DNA of 32,744 bases, from contig JAFZBF010000004.1 of the NCBI GenBank assembly GCA_017561885.1, positions 1-32,744 on the forward strand, written 5' to 3'. Positions 8,888-17,168 of the stretch are shown here, in pieces; position 1 is the stretch's first letter, and each line of letters opens with the position of its first letter. Made by a program: the position numbers and the translations under genes. Below the pieces are notes generated by a model. The model saw nothing but the letters and a program-made list of their open reading frames with translations. It ran no database searches and had not been told where the DNA came from. This DNA comes from Bacteroidales bacterium. GTDB taxonomy: Bacteria; Bacteroidota; Bacteroidia; Bacteroidales; UBA932.

Positions 8888-11437
8888 CTACCTCATCAGT
8901 TCCTTATAGAGTTTCCTGAAGAAACGTCTGTCGTTTTTCTGTATGAGGCGCTCGACCTTGCGCAGCATACGGGCTTCCCTCGGTGTCGGTTCCGGCAGTT
9001 CCACAGCCGCTGCGGCGGGTGCCTGTGCCGGGGCGGCGGGTTCTGCGGCAGACTCCGGTTCAGCTTCCTCACGTCTGACAAACCTGCTGCGTCTTTCGGC
9101 CGCCTCCTTTTCTTCCTCATCCCTCTCAGGTTCGGAAACCTCTTCAGGCTGAAGCGCCTCCTCAAGTTCGTCCGGCGGCACGGTCTCCAGGGAATCTACA
9201 GCACCGGCCGTATGCAGGGCAGCCAGCGAATCCTGCGAAACCCTCAGAGCGCTGTCCCGTGCCGCTGTCTCGATGGAATCCCTCCGGAACATCTCCAGCA
9301 TCCTGGCTCTCTCCCGGGCCGAAATTTCATTGTACACCCTGCTCATATACCTGTTGAAATATCGGTCGGCCACCCTGAAAGCCGGCATCTGGACATCCTC
9401 GTACTCATCCCTTTCGGACGGCTTGAGATGCATCCTGGTCACGGCATATCGATTGACCGGGCGTTCGTCTCCCCTCCACTGGAAACCTTTGATGCGCTGT
9501 TTGTCCAGTTCTAGATTGTATATGGGATAGGCGTCGCTCTGTGTCTGCTCATAATATTTTATGCGCTGCGCTGTGCCGTCCTTGAGAGCCATCGTCATAA
9601 AGCGGGACTCCTTGATGTTGATGGTGGTGATCTCCTCTTTTTCCTTCAGGTAGAACATGGCGTTCACGCCGCCCAGTGCGTCGTATCGGTAGAGGTCGTC
9701 ATCCTTGAAGTGTCCCACCATCTCGGTGCTCTTGATCTGGTCGAAATGGACGGAGTCTTCCTGCATCACCAGCATCGCATTCTGCTGCATGCTGCCCCTG
9801 TTTAGAGTCTCGTCTTTCATCAGCAGGATCATAAGGTCGGAGGTCAGCTGGTTGCGGGTCTTGTACCACATCACGGGGTTGCCGTGCAGCCTTGCCAGGG
9901 AATCTATGTCGCTGTAGGCAAGGGAATCGCAGAGCAGCTGCATATCAGAGCGGTATATCCTTACGTTCGGCCACCCGTGCAGGAACTTTATCTTGGTAGT
10001 ATCCCGGGACGCACCCTTCGCTGCATCTTCTTCAGTGTTGTCGGGGAAAGCCGTGCCCGTAGTGTCCGCAGGCGATGCAGGAGTCCCGGAATCGCCGTCA
10101 GTGCCGGCTTCATCTTGGTTTTCTTCCTGTACTTCTTCTTCCGGTTCCGGCAAAGATCCGAACTTAGCTATCAGATTCGCTTTTTCTTCTGCCGGATCAA
10201 GGCCTGCGGCATTGTAAAGGGAATCCGATGCCGGAATACCAAGCTCGGCAAGGCTGTCGACCGTTGCCTTAGCTGCGATTTTATCCCTGCGCTGCTTCGC
10301 TATAGCCTCAGGCTTCTTTGCCTCGGCTTCTTCAAATGCCTTCTGACGGGCTTCGGCAGCCTTGTTTTCAGCCTCCGCAATAGCGTCGAACAGAATATCG
10401 TCCCTCTCTTTCAGCCGTGCGGAGACATCAGCCGACGGTATGTCGCAACGCCGGACCGTGTACAGCAGCAGAGTATCAGCGGCGACGAAGAGAGAGTCCT
10501 TCACGTGGTCCTCATTCTCGCCGAAGTAGAAAACTGCAGGGCTCTCGGTGAATTCCATATGATGGTTGTTCAGGGAATCCGTCACCACTATCGCCTTGTG
10601 GGCCACGAACGCGGATTCGTGGAGCGTGTCCAGCACCACAACGTTATGATAGGCCTCATATCTGGGAACCGTCCGGTAGTAGTACACCTCGTCGGCCCAC
10701 ATCTCGTAGTCCGGGTCTTTGATGTATACGTCGTCGTTGAACTGGATCACCTCGTTTTCGGTGTCATACCATCCGGCCAGAGCCTTGATGAACCCGTCAT
10801 CTTTCCACACATAGGTCTTGTCGCGGAAATAGGCTTTCTTTTCCGTCGAGAGATAATCCAGTTTCTGTGTGGTAAGAAAGATGGAGTCCGTGAACATCTG
10901 GACATTGTCCTGGAACGTGAAGGTCTTGTGAGTAGTGGTATATATGCCGGTAGAACCTTCTATCACATTCCCTTCCTTGTCCTTCATCGCGCCTCCGTTG
11001 CGGAATATCGCAAGACTGTCCCGGGTGTTGTAGTCGAGGTTGTTGGTACGGAGGGTGTCGCTGTCACTGTCGAACACCTCCACCATAGTACCGCGGAACT
11101 GCGCAAGGTCCTGCTGTATCAGATATGTCAGGCTGTCGCTGCGCAGAATGGTCCTGTCCTGCACCAGCCTCACCTTGCCATAGGCTTTTATGACCTCGCG
11201 GTCGATGTCCCAGGCGGCCGAGTCGCAGAACAGATATGCTCCGTTGTGGAAAAATGCCGCAGGCCCCTTGATCAGACGGTAATTGTGGAATCCGATCTTC
11301 ATCAGGCGGGCCCACTCGGCGTTGAGCAGGGTTATGACGCTGTCAGCCTTGACGGGCTGGGTACGCGACTGCGCCTTCGCAGGGCAAGTTAATACCAGCA
11401 ACAGAATTGCAGCTATAGTGATTGCCTTGCGGAACAT
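8888..11437 (-). CDS. OstA-like (LptA-type) outer-membrane biogenesis protein with long charged insert
   Basis: Secreted protein of 849 residues with a cleavable signal ending near the AKA-Q motif (residues 20-23). Residues 30-330 are full of the Asp-Ser-Leu and short beta-strand patterns typical of the Bacteroidetes OstA-like family, related to the LptA/LptD jellyroll that carries lipopolysaccharide across the periplasm. Residues ~333-480 are an Ala/Glu/Lys-rich probable coiled coil followed by an acidic Asp/Glu/Pro/Thr linker. Beta-rich OstA-like sequence resumes at ~481 and runs to about 690. The C-terminus is again Glu/Ala/Pro-rich and ends in a basic Arg/Lys helix. It is the last gene of the guaB-led operon, 3 bases after the SurA-like gene. 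A role in envelope assembly follows from family and context; direct LPS binding is inferred. Confidence 0.85.
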   Translation of the reverse strand: MFRKAITIAAILLLVLTCPAKAQSRTQPVKADSVITLLNAEWARLMKIGFHNYRLIKGPAAFFHNGAYLFCDSAAWDIDREVIKAYGKVRLVQDRTILRSDSLTYLIQQDLAQFRGTMVEVFDSDSDTLRTNNLDYNTRDSLAIFRNGGAMKDKEGNVIEGSTGIYTTTHKTFTFQDNVQMFTDSIFLTTQKLDYLSTEKKAYFRDKTYVWKDDGFIKALAGWYDTENEVIQFNDDVYIKDPDYEMWADEVYYYRTVPRYEAYHNVVVLDTLHESAFVAHKAIVVTDSLNNHHMEFTESPAVFYFGENEDHVKDSLFVAADTLLLYTVRRCDIPSADVSARLKERDDILFDAIAEAENKAAEARQKAFEEAEAKKPEAIAKQRRDKIAAKATVDSLAELGIPASDSLYNAAGLDPAEEKANLIAKFGSLPEPEEEVQEENQDEAGTDGDSGTPASPADTTGTAFPDNTEEDAAKGASRDTTKIKFLHGWPNVRIYRSDMQLLCDSLAYSDIDSLARLHGNPVMWYKTRNQLTSDLMILLMKDETLNRGSMQQNAMLVMQEDSVHFDQIKSTEMVGHFKDDDLYRYDALGGVNAMFYLKEKEEITTINIKESRFMTMALKDGTAQRIKYYEQTQSDAYPIYNLELDKQRIKGFQWRGDERPVNRYAVTRMHLKPSERDEYEDVQMPAFRVADRYFNRYMSRVYNEISARERARMLEMFRRDSIETAARDSALRVSQDSLAALHTAGAVDSLETVPPDELEEALQPEEVSEPERDEEEKEAAERRSRFVRREEAEPESAAEPAAPAQAPAAAAVELPEPTPREARMLRKVERLIQKNDRRFFRKLYKELMR

Positions 11438-11440
11438 ACT

Positions 11441-12802
11441 TTATTTGATCCAGCCTTTTCTTGTGAATTCGCAGCCGGAGAAGACCGGATCTATGATGAC
11501 ATAGGTGGTCTTCTGCTTTTCATCTATGAATTGGTCTATGGCCTTGTTCGCGTTGCGGTTGTTAGCCACATTGGTCAGTATGTCGAAATCGTTTTCGTAA
11601 GTGGCGACGTGTGACGGGATGATCTCTTCAAGCTTGATGATCTTGTAGATGGTGTTGCCCCTGCCCTCGTTGTCAACCGACTCGAAAGGTTCGGAAACTT
11701 CTCCCACCTGCATATTCCTGATGACGGCGTAGTCGTTCGGCTTGAGCTGGTCCTTTTCGAACACTGCGGAACCGGTGTTCTCATCGACCATCACGCCGCC
11801 GTTGGTGCGTGTCTTGAAATCTTCAGAGAAAGCCCACGCGGCCTGTTCGAATGTCAGAAGACTGTCCTCGACGATCAGGGTCCTGATGCTGTCGAGCCTT
11901 GAGAAAGCCCTGTTGCGGTCCTCTGCGGTATATTTCGGCTTGATGAGGATGTGGCGGGCATTGAACATATCGCCTTCCTTCTCTATCATCTGGATGATAT
12001 GGAAACCGTCAGGGGTCTCGACTATAGGCGACACCTGGTCCACCTTCAGCGCAGTAGCAGCGTCTGAAAACGCAGGCCAGTAGACCGTCTTGTTGGCCAT
12101 GCCGAGTTCACCTCCCCTAGAAGCGCTGCCGGGGTCTTCGGAATAAAGCCTTGCCAGCGAAGAGAACCTCTCGCCGTTGACAATCCTTTCGCGGATTTCG
12201 AGCAGCCTCTCTTTCACCAGGGTTGCTGCAGAATCTTTGTCAGGATAGAGCACTATCTGGCGGAGACGGTATTCATCCGGAATCACCGGCATATCTTCTG
12301 GAGCCGTAGTGTCGGCAAAAGCCTTGATGTCCCGCGGAGTCAGGTGGGGAATCTTGGAAATCACCTCCTGCTGCATCTTCTGTGTAAGAATCTGCTCTTC
12401 GATGGCGGTCCTCCATATCTGCTCCAGGTCATAGCGGGATTTGTTGAAATACTCTTCCATCGCCTTCTCGCCACCCAGCTGGGTGGTTATGCTTGCAATC
12501 CTCTGGGTGAGATTCTCCTGCACCTCGGTAGCCTGGGCCACCAGCGAGTCGAGACGGGCCTGGGTCAGGAACAACTTCGAAATCATTGCCTGTTCAAGGA
12601 TTTCACATCTCGCATTGCGGTCAGCCACCATACCGCTGGCTCTCATCATCTGGATCTCCGACTCGATGTCAGACAGCATTATGGCATCGTTTCCCACGAG
12701 CGCCACTATCTTGTCCACCAGGCCGTCCGAATATCTCTGCGCCGATGCGCCGAAGCAGCTGAACGCTACAGCTGCCAGCAGTACGGCAAAACGCTTAATC
12801 AT
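11441..12802 (-). CDS. surA: SurA-like periplasmic peptidyl-prolyl isomerase/chaperone
   Basis: Periplasmic chaperone for outer-membrane proteins. A signal peptide ends near ASAQ, followed by the SurA N-terminal domain (DKIVALVGNDAIMLSDIE). A first parvulin domain runs roughly from residue 165 to 275, with FSSLARLYSEDPGSASRGGELG and DGFHIIQMIE. A second begins at FNARHILIKP. The start was set at 12802 (MIKRFAVLL) because this gives a proper signal peptide and overlaps the upstream stop by a few bases; the upstream methionine at 12835 would add 11 polar residues. It lies in the guaB operon and is followed after 3 bases by the OstA-like gene, which fits a shared function in outer-membrane assembly. 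The gene symbol reflects domain similarity rather than proven orthology. Confidence 0.88.
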   Translation of the reverse strand: MIKRFAVLLAAVAFSCFGASAQRYSDGLVDKIVALVGNDAIMLSDIESEIQMMRASGMVADRNARCEILEQAMISKLFLTQARLDSLVAQATEVQENLTQRIASITTQLGGEKAMEEYFNKSRYDLEQIWRTAIEEQILTQKMQQEVISKIPHLTPRDIKAFADTTAPEDMPVIPDEYRLRQIVLYPDKDSAATLVKERLLEIRERIVNGERFSSLARLYSEDPGSASRGGELGMANKTVYWPAFSDAATALKVDQVSPIVETPDGFHIIQMIEKEGDMFNARHILIKPKYTAEDRNRAFSRLDSIRTLIVEDSLLTFEQAAWAFSEDFKTRTNGGVMVDENTGSAVFEKDQLKPNDYAVIRNMQVGEVSEPFESVDNEGRGNTIYKIIKLEEIIPSHVATYENDFDILTNVANNRNANKAIDQFIDEKQKTTYVIIDPVFSGCEFTRKGWIK

Positions 12803-13637
12803 ATCTCTGCAATTTTTTATTTTCGAGGGCTTCATTCAGCAAGTCCCGTTCCAATTTTGACAAAATTTCCTGCTTTCTGATGCTTATTATAGCATCTTTT
12901 ATCTTTTCTTCGTTGTAATCTATGGGAGTGAGCGTGTGCGGGGCGAGCCTGCTCACGAAACATATCAGGATATTCTTCTGTTCACCTTCGAGAATGTATC
13001 CGCTCTGCTTGGCGGCTATCTCTTCGAGGTCGGACACCAGCATTCCTACATCCCTGGCCAGCTGGGGTATCGAAACATACCTTCCCCCGTAATCCTCGTA
13101 CCTCTCGGCATACGAGCGGCTCAGTTCTTCCAGCTCAGCCACCTTCTCTTCGTCTTTCGACCGGTAGAGCTCCTTGATCTGGGAATAGTAGGGAGAGCGG
13201 ACGTTTATGATGATATACCTTGCCCGCACCAGAGAATAGTCATATTTGAAACTCTCGGGATGAGTCTCGTAATACTCTACTATCTGTTCGCGGCTCACCA
13301 CGGTGTCGATGCGGCTTTCCATGAACATCTTCTCGTAGCGGAAGCTGAGCAGGTCGTTGCGGAAGGCTTCAATCTCCTTCGATATGTCCCTTTCTTCAGG
13401 GGTCAGCTGTTCCTGGGCCTTCAGGGTCTTGAGCCTTGTCAGCGCCCAGCTCTGCACATACTGGTCCACCATATATGCGCTGTCTTCAGGACTCGTCCCT
13501 GCTGGTACGAGTTTCTCGACCTCGTTCTTGTAGAGCACGTCCTTCCCTATCCTTGCGAGTACGTCCCGCCTGGACTGGAAAAGGCTGCAAGAGGTCGTGA
13601 GCAGCACAATGGCAGCATATGCACAGAGACGTTTCAT
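12795..13637 (-). CDS. SurA/PpiC-type periplasmic lipoprotein foldase
   Basis: A 280-residue lipoprotein with lipobox TTSC at about residue 16. The following helical region (RIGKDVLYKNEVEKLVP) resembles SurA_N/peptidyl-prolyl isomerase N-domains, and a helix-rich C-terminal segment mirrors the SurA chaperone module. I do not see a convincing catalytic parvulin core, so it may be a chaperone rather than an isomerase. The start at 13637 was chosen because its ATG shares one base with the guaB stop (TAATG), the usual sign of coupled translation. The longer reading frame from 13763 runs inside guaB and adds a non-signal-like Arg/Gln-rich stretch. The 3' end overlaps the SurA-like start by 8 bases. 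It belongs to a run of envelope-assembly genes behind guaB. Confidence 0.8.
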   Translation of the reverse strand: MKRLCAYAAIVLLTTSCSLFQSRRDVLARIGKDVLYKNEVEKLVPAGTSPEDSAYMVDQYVQSWALTRLKTLKAQEQLTPEERDISKEIEAFRNDLLSFRYEKMFMESRIDTVVSREQIVEYYETHPESFKYDYSLVRARYIIINVRSPYYSQIKELYRSKDEEKVAELEELSRSYAERYEDYGGRYVSIPQLARDVGMLVSDLEEIAAKQSGYILEGEQKNILICFVSRLAPHTLTPIDYNEEKIKDAIISIRKQEILSKLERDLLNEALENKKLQRYD

Positions 13638-15106
13638 TATCTGCTGTAGTTGGGAGCCTCCCTGGTTATCGATACGTCGTGAGGATGGCTCTCTGCCATA
13701 CCTGCAGCGGTAATCTTGACGAAGCGTGCGCTGCGCAGCTCCTCGATGTTGTGAGCTCCGCAATAGCCCATACCGGCCTTCAGGCCGCCGACGAGCTGGT
13801 AGATCACCTCGGCCAGAGTACCCTTGTAAGGAACCTGGGCTACGATGCCTTCCGGAACAAGCTTCTTTATGTCTTCTTCCATATCCTGGAAGTAGCGGTC
13901 CTTCGAACCTTTCTGCATGGCCTCGAGAGAGCCCATGCCGCGGTACGACTTGAACTTGCGGCCGTTGAGGATGATGGCCTCGCCGGGAGCTTCCTCCACT
14001 CCTGCGAAGAGCGAGCCGGCCATGATGGTTGAAGCGCCTGCGGCCAGTGCCTTGGTGATGTCACCGGAGTAGCGGATACCGCCGTCCGCGATGACCGGAA
14101 TGCCGCTGCCCTTGAGGGCTCCGGTGGCGTTCATCACTGCAGTGAGCTGCGGGACGCCGATACCGGCGATGATGCGGGTGGTGCAGATCGAGCCGGGTCC
14201 GATGCCGACCTTGACTGCATCTACGCCGCACTCCTTGAGGGCGATTGCTGCTTCAGCTGTAGCGATGTTGCCAGCCACGATCTGCAGGTGCGGGAATGCC
14301 GCGCGTATCTTCTTTATGGTCTCCAGAACGAACACCGAGTGGCCGTGGGCAGTATCCAGCACGATGGCGTCAGTGTCCACGCTCACCAGTTTCTCCACGG
14401 TCTCGAGGCTGTGGGAGTTGATGCCGACGGCTGCAGCCACGAGCAGTCTTCCCTTGGAATCCTTGCTGGCGGTGGGGTTGTTCTTGATCTTCTTTATGTC
14501 CTTGTAGGTGATGAGGCCCACCAGACGGCCGCTCTTGTCCACAACGGGCAGTTTCTCCACTTTATACTTGTGGAGCACTTCGATGGCGTGGGGGATGTCG
14601 TCGCCGTGGTCGATGGTCACGAGGTTCTCGCTGGTCATCACGTCCTTTATGGGGGTGGCGGGATTGTCTTCGAAACGGAGGTCACGGTTGGTGACAATAC
14701 CTATCAGCCTGTTTGAGGAGTCTATCACGGGAATGCCGCCGATATGGTTTTCGGCCATCAGTTTGAGAGCGTCGCCGACAGTCTGGTTCACGTCGATGGT
14801 GACGGGGTCGTAGATCATTCCGTTTTCCGCCCTCTTCACCCTGCGGACCTGGTCCATCTGCTCGTCGATGAGCATATTCTTGTGGATTACGCCAATACCG
14901 CCTTCGCGGGCTATCGCTATCGCCATCTTGGCGTCCGTCACGGTGTCCATCGCCGCCGAGACGATGGGTACGTTCAAGGGAATCTCCCTGGTGAACATTG
15001 TGTTTGTGACTACATCACGCGGAATGACCTCGCTGCGGGCCGGAATCAATAAAACGTCGTCGAAGGTAAGCCCTTCCATAACGACTTGATCAGAAAACTG
15101 TTGCAT
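13637..15106 (-). CDS. guaB: Inosine-5'-monophosphate dehydrogenase
   Basis: Oxidises IMP to XMP with NAD+, the committed step of guanine nucleotide synthesis. At 489 residues it has normal length. The N-terminal barrel start ([15 protein letters not shown]) is followed by a tandem CBS (Bateman) pair at about residues 93-205. The catalytic loop [15 protein letters not shown] holds the active cysteine at 308. The flap and substrate motifs SYRGMGS, and RYF inside KDRYFQ, are present near the 3' end. It is the first gene of an operon continuing into the lipoprotein foldase, SurA-like and OstA-like genes, with a one-base stop/start overlap downstream. A -7 box lies 38 bases upstream. Nothing is missing or unusual in the protein. 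Confidence 0.97.
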   Translation of the reverse strand: MQQFSDQVVMEGLTFDDVLLIPARSEVIPRDVVTNTMFTREIPLNVPIVSAAMDTVTDAKMAIAIAREGGIGVIHKNMLIDEQMDQVRRVKRAENGMIYDPVTIDVNQTVGDALKLMAENHIGGIPVIDSSNRLIGIVTNRDLRFEDNPATPIKDVMTSENLVTIDHGDDIPHAIEVLHKYKVEKLPVVDKSGRLVGLITYKDIKKIKNNPTASKDSKGRLLVAAAVGINSHSLETVEKLVSVDTDAIVLDTAHGHSVFVLETIKKIRAAFPHLQIVAGNIATAEAAIALKECGVDAVKVGIGPGSICTTRIIAGIGVPQLTAVMNATGALKGSGIPVIADGGIRYSGDITKALAAGASTIMAGSLFAGVEEAPGEAIILNGRKFKSYRGMGSLEAMQKGSKDRYFQDMEEDIKKLVPEGIVAQVPYKGTLAEVIYQLVGGLKAGMGYCGAHNIEELRSARFVKITAAGMAESHPHDVSITREAPNYSR

Positions 15107-15143
15107 ATCTTGTAACCTCCTTATAGAATCGTCCTTAATTTAG

Positions 15144-15151
15144 CAAATGTA
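15144..15151 (-). promoter_or_regulatory. Bacteroidetes -7 box TACATTTG for the guaB operon
   Basis: The minus strand reads TACATTTG, matching TAnnTTTG, 38 bases from the guaB start in the 58-base gap after the radical SAM gene. No clear -33 TTTG was seen. Confidence 0.5.
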
Positions 15152-15164
15152 CAAAACATTTCGG

Positions 15165-16088
15165 TTAAAGCAATCTCCCCTGCCAGGTATCGCGTTCCTC
15201 GAGGCGTTTTTCGAGCATTTCGAGCAGCTGGGGATTGCGCACCAGGCCCCACGGAGTCTCGTTCACGAAACGGGGCGGCACTTCCCCGGCGAAGCGCTCG
15301 ATGCACAGGTCAGGCCGCAGCCTTTCCAGGAAATCGATGAAGAAGTCGATGTACTCGTCGAGGGTAAACGTCACGAAGTCCTCCCTCTTCTGGCTGAACT
15401 CCCGCTCCATCGCCGTGCCTTTGATGATCTGCAGCTGGTGGAACTTGACGGTGTCAAGAGGCAGGGAATTGATGGCTGGAGCCATATCCATCATCATCTG
15501 CCGGGTCTCTCCGGGCAGCCCAAAGATGAAGTGGGCGCACTGCATTATGCCTTTTTCGGCAGTCATCTCGACAGCCTTGCGGGCCTGCTCGAAGCTATGG
15601 CCGCGGTTTATACGGCGCAGCGTCTCGTCGCGGCAGGATTCTATTCCGTATTCGATAATGACGACGTGGTCGCGCGAAAGGTCCTTGAGGTAGTCGAGCT
15701 TTGCTGCGTCGATGCAGTCGGGACGGGTGCCGACGACTATACCCACGACATCCTTGTGCGAAAGGGCTTCTTCATATACTCTGCGCATCTTCTCCAGAGG
15801 GCCGTAAGTGTTGGAATAGGCCTGGAAATATGCAAGGTACTTCGTCACGGAACGGTAGCGGCCCAGATGGAACTCAATGCCTTCGTCCAGCTGCCGGGTT
15901 ATCGGCTTGTCGGGAGTGCTGTAGTTGGGATGGAACGCGGCGTTGTCGCAGTAGGTGCAGCCGCCGGTAGACAGAGTGCCGTCGCGGTTGGGGCAGCTGA
16001 AGCCGGCGTCGACCACAAGCTTCTGCAGCCTGCATCCGTACTTCTCCCTGAGGTATCCCGTGAAACTGTTGTACCGGCGCTCCTGCAT
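15165..16088 (-). CDS. Radical SAM protein of the YhcC/TIGR01212 family
   Basis: A 307-residue cytoplasmic radical SAM protein whose reaction is unassigned. The iron-sulfur motif has the atypical spacing of this family, CPNRDGTLSTGGCTYC (Cys-x11-Cys-x2-Cys), near residue 32. Other family landmarks are VVGTRPDCID, EYGIES, RGHSFEQARKAVE and HFIFGLPGET. A C-terminal segment with HQLQIIKGT and the FAGEVPPRF region is typical of YhcC-like proteins. It lies between lemA (separated by a hairpin) and guaB; the spacing gives no strong sign of a shared operon. Start ATG 16088 directly precedes the conserved RRYNSF. The family is secure, the function is not. Confidence 0.9.
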   Translation of the reverse strand: MQERRYNSFTGYLREKYGCRLQKLVVDAGFSCPNRDGTLSTGGCTYCDNAAFHPNYSTPDKPITRQLDEGIEFHLGRYRSVTKYLAYFQAYSNTYGPLEKMRRVYEEALSHKDVVGIVVGTRPDCIDAAKLDYLKDLSRDHVVIIEYGIESCRDETLRRINRGHSFEQARKAVEMTAEKGIMQCAHFIFGLPGETRQMMMDMAPAINSLPLDTVKFHQLQIIKGTAMEREFSQKREDFVTFTLDEYIDFFIDFLERLRPDLCIERFAGEVPPRFVNETPWGLVRNPQLLEMLEKRLEERDTWQGRLL

Positions 16089-16102
16089 ATTAAATATATG
16101 AA

Positions 16103-16133
16103 GATGCCCCTCAGGACTTTCCTCAGGGGCATC
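16103..16133 (-). terminator. Hairpin terminator after lemA
   Basis: A 9-bp stem GATGCCCCT/AGGGGCATC, one mismatch, then 4 further pairs around a short loop. It sits 20 bases after the lemA stop on the minus strand and before the radical SAM gene. Only a weak T-rich stretch follows. Confidence 0.65.
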
Positions 16134-16153
16134 ATCACTGTTGTAAAAATCAG

Positions 16154-16750
16154 TTAGAACTCTACCTTCGGAGCCTGGTCGCTGCCTTCTGAAGCCTTGA
16201 AGTAAGCTTTCTTGTCGAAGCCTGCAATCTTTGCCACGATGCTGGCTGGGAACTTGCGGACAAGACTGTTGTAAGGCTGGACTGCCTCGTTGAACTTGTT
16301 GCGCTCAACGTTGATGCGGTTCTCAGTGCCCTCGAGCTGGGCCTGGAGCTCCTTGAAGCTCTCGGTGGCCTTGAGTTCGGGATACCTCTCCACTACGACC
16401 ATCAGACGGCCGAGGCTCTGGCTGAGGTTGTCCTGGGCTGCCTGGAAGGCGGCCATATTCTCTTCGGTAAGGTTTTCGGGGTCGATAGTGGTCTGGGAAG
16501 CCTTTGCGCGGGCTTCGATCACTGCCTCGAGAGTTGATTTCTCATATTCGGCAACGCCTTTGACGGTCTCGACCAGATTGGGGATAAGGTCGGCGCGGCG
16601 CTGGTATGCGTTTTCTACGTTACCCCAAGCCTTGGAAACGTTTTCCTCGGCTGTCACCATCCTGTTGTTGGTCTTAATGCCCCACATCACGAGGATAGCC
16701 GCGATGATGAGCAGTATCACAAGACCACCTAATTTCTTTCCTGCTGCCAT
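16154..16750 (-). CDS. lemA: LemA family protein
   Basis: A 198-residue membrane-anchored helical protein. One N-terminal transmembrane helix (about residues 7-24, GLVILLIIAAILVMWG) precedes the LemA signature NVSKAWGNVENAYQRRADLIPNLV, written here in two overlapping parts: NVSKAWGNVENAY and QRRADLIPNLVETVKG. The C-terminal half contains VVVERYPELKATESF and the ENRINVERNKFNEAVQPYN segment, which are typical of the family. The cellular role of LemA is not settled. The gene follows the 105-aa helical protein after 4 bases and is probably cotranscribed from the promoter lying in the left copy of the 112-bp repeat. A hairpin terminates it. Family assignment is very secure. Confidence 0.94.
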   Translation of the reverse strand: MAAGKKLGGLVILLIIAAILVMWGIKTNNRMVTAEENVSKAWGNVENAYQRRADLIPNLVETVKGVAEYEKSTLEAVIEARAKASQTTIDPENLTEENMAAFQAAQDNLSQSLGRLMVVVERYPELKATESFKELQAQLEGTENRINVERNKFNEAVQPYNSLVRKFPASIVAKIAGFDKKAYFKASEGSDQAPKVEF

Positions 16751-16754
16751 GATG

Positions 16755-17072
16755 TTATTTGACTAATGCGCTTAATTTCTCGAACAGTTTGTCATAACCT
16801 TCGTAAAGGTCTTTCTGTATGTCTTTGTAGTGAGCTTTCACCTCTTTGCCTTCCTTGCGCACGAATTTCTCGACGCCTCTGGCGTTAGCCACGGCCTTCT
16901 TGGGAAAGTTGACGCGGGCATTGAGGCTGTCAGAAAGAGCCAGGCCTTCCCTGATGAGACCTACTACTTCCTCTTCCTTCTTGCCGTCACTGAAATCGTT
17001 GTACAAAAGGCAGTCGCTCACGAAATCGTTCATAAGGAACTCGATATCCTTCTTCAATACACGTAAATTCAT
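16755..17072 (-). CDS. Small helical protein of unknown function cotranscribed with lemA
   Basis: A 105-residue, charged, all-helical-looking protein without signal peptide or membrane segment, so probably cytoplasmic. I do not recognise a named domain. It has Leu/Lys/Glu heptad-like spacing and a central NFPKKAVANARGVEKFV segment. Start ATG 17072 is followed by lemA 4 bases after the stop, suggesting a functional link with LemA. Its first six or so codons and its promoter lie inside the 112-bp repeat, so the gene remains intact next to the fimbrial insert. The second repeat copy (23509-23620) carries the same start and first codons, but then diverges and reaches a stop soon afterwards. Confidence 0.75.
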   Translation of the reverse strand: MNLRVLKKDIEFLMNDFVSDCLLYNDFSDGKKEEEVVGLIREGLALSDSLNARVNFPKKAVANARGVEKFVRKEGKEVKAHYKDIQKDLYEGYDKLFEKLSALVK

Positions 17073-17164
17073 AGCATTCTTATTTTTAGTGGCGCAAAGA
17101 TAGTGTTTTTTTGCATAATTATCCTATCTATTATCTATGGATTACTTCGCGCCAGGTTTTGCCG
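17053..17164. repeat. 112-bp perfect direct repeat, left copy
   Basis: Identical base for base to 23509-23620 in the same orientation, with an offset of 6456 bases. It contains, read on the minus strand, coding sequence equal to the last ten or so codons of the M64 peptidase gene with its TAA, the intergenic spacer, a -7 box, and the start plus first codons of the 105-aa gene. Only the 105-aa gene continues functionally from this copy. The DUF5119 stop codon lies 5 bases outside its right edge. Confidence 0.97.
17095..17102 (-). promoter_or_regulatory. Bacteroidetes -7 box TATCTTTG for the 105-aa/lemA unit
   Basis: The minus strand reads TATCTTTG, a perfect TAnnTTTG match, 23 bases from the 105-aa gene start. 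It lies inside the 112-bp repeat, so an identical box exists at 23551-23558. Confidence 0.6.
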
Positions 17165-17168
17165 GAAT

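Noticed and set aside
9884..11392. 502-codon open frame on the plus strand
   Set aside because: It lies wholly antisense to the OstA-like gene, has no recognisable domain, and starts without a plausible promoter; the minus-strand protein has a signal peptide and family features.
13638..13763. Longer N-terminus for the lipoprotein foldase
   Set aside because: It would run 42 codons inside guaB and bury the lipoprotein signal, while the TAATG overlap offers a normal start.
15147..16157. 336-codon plus-strand frame
   Set aside because: Antisense to the radical SAM gene, whose iron-sulfur motif and family signatures are intact.
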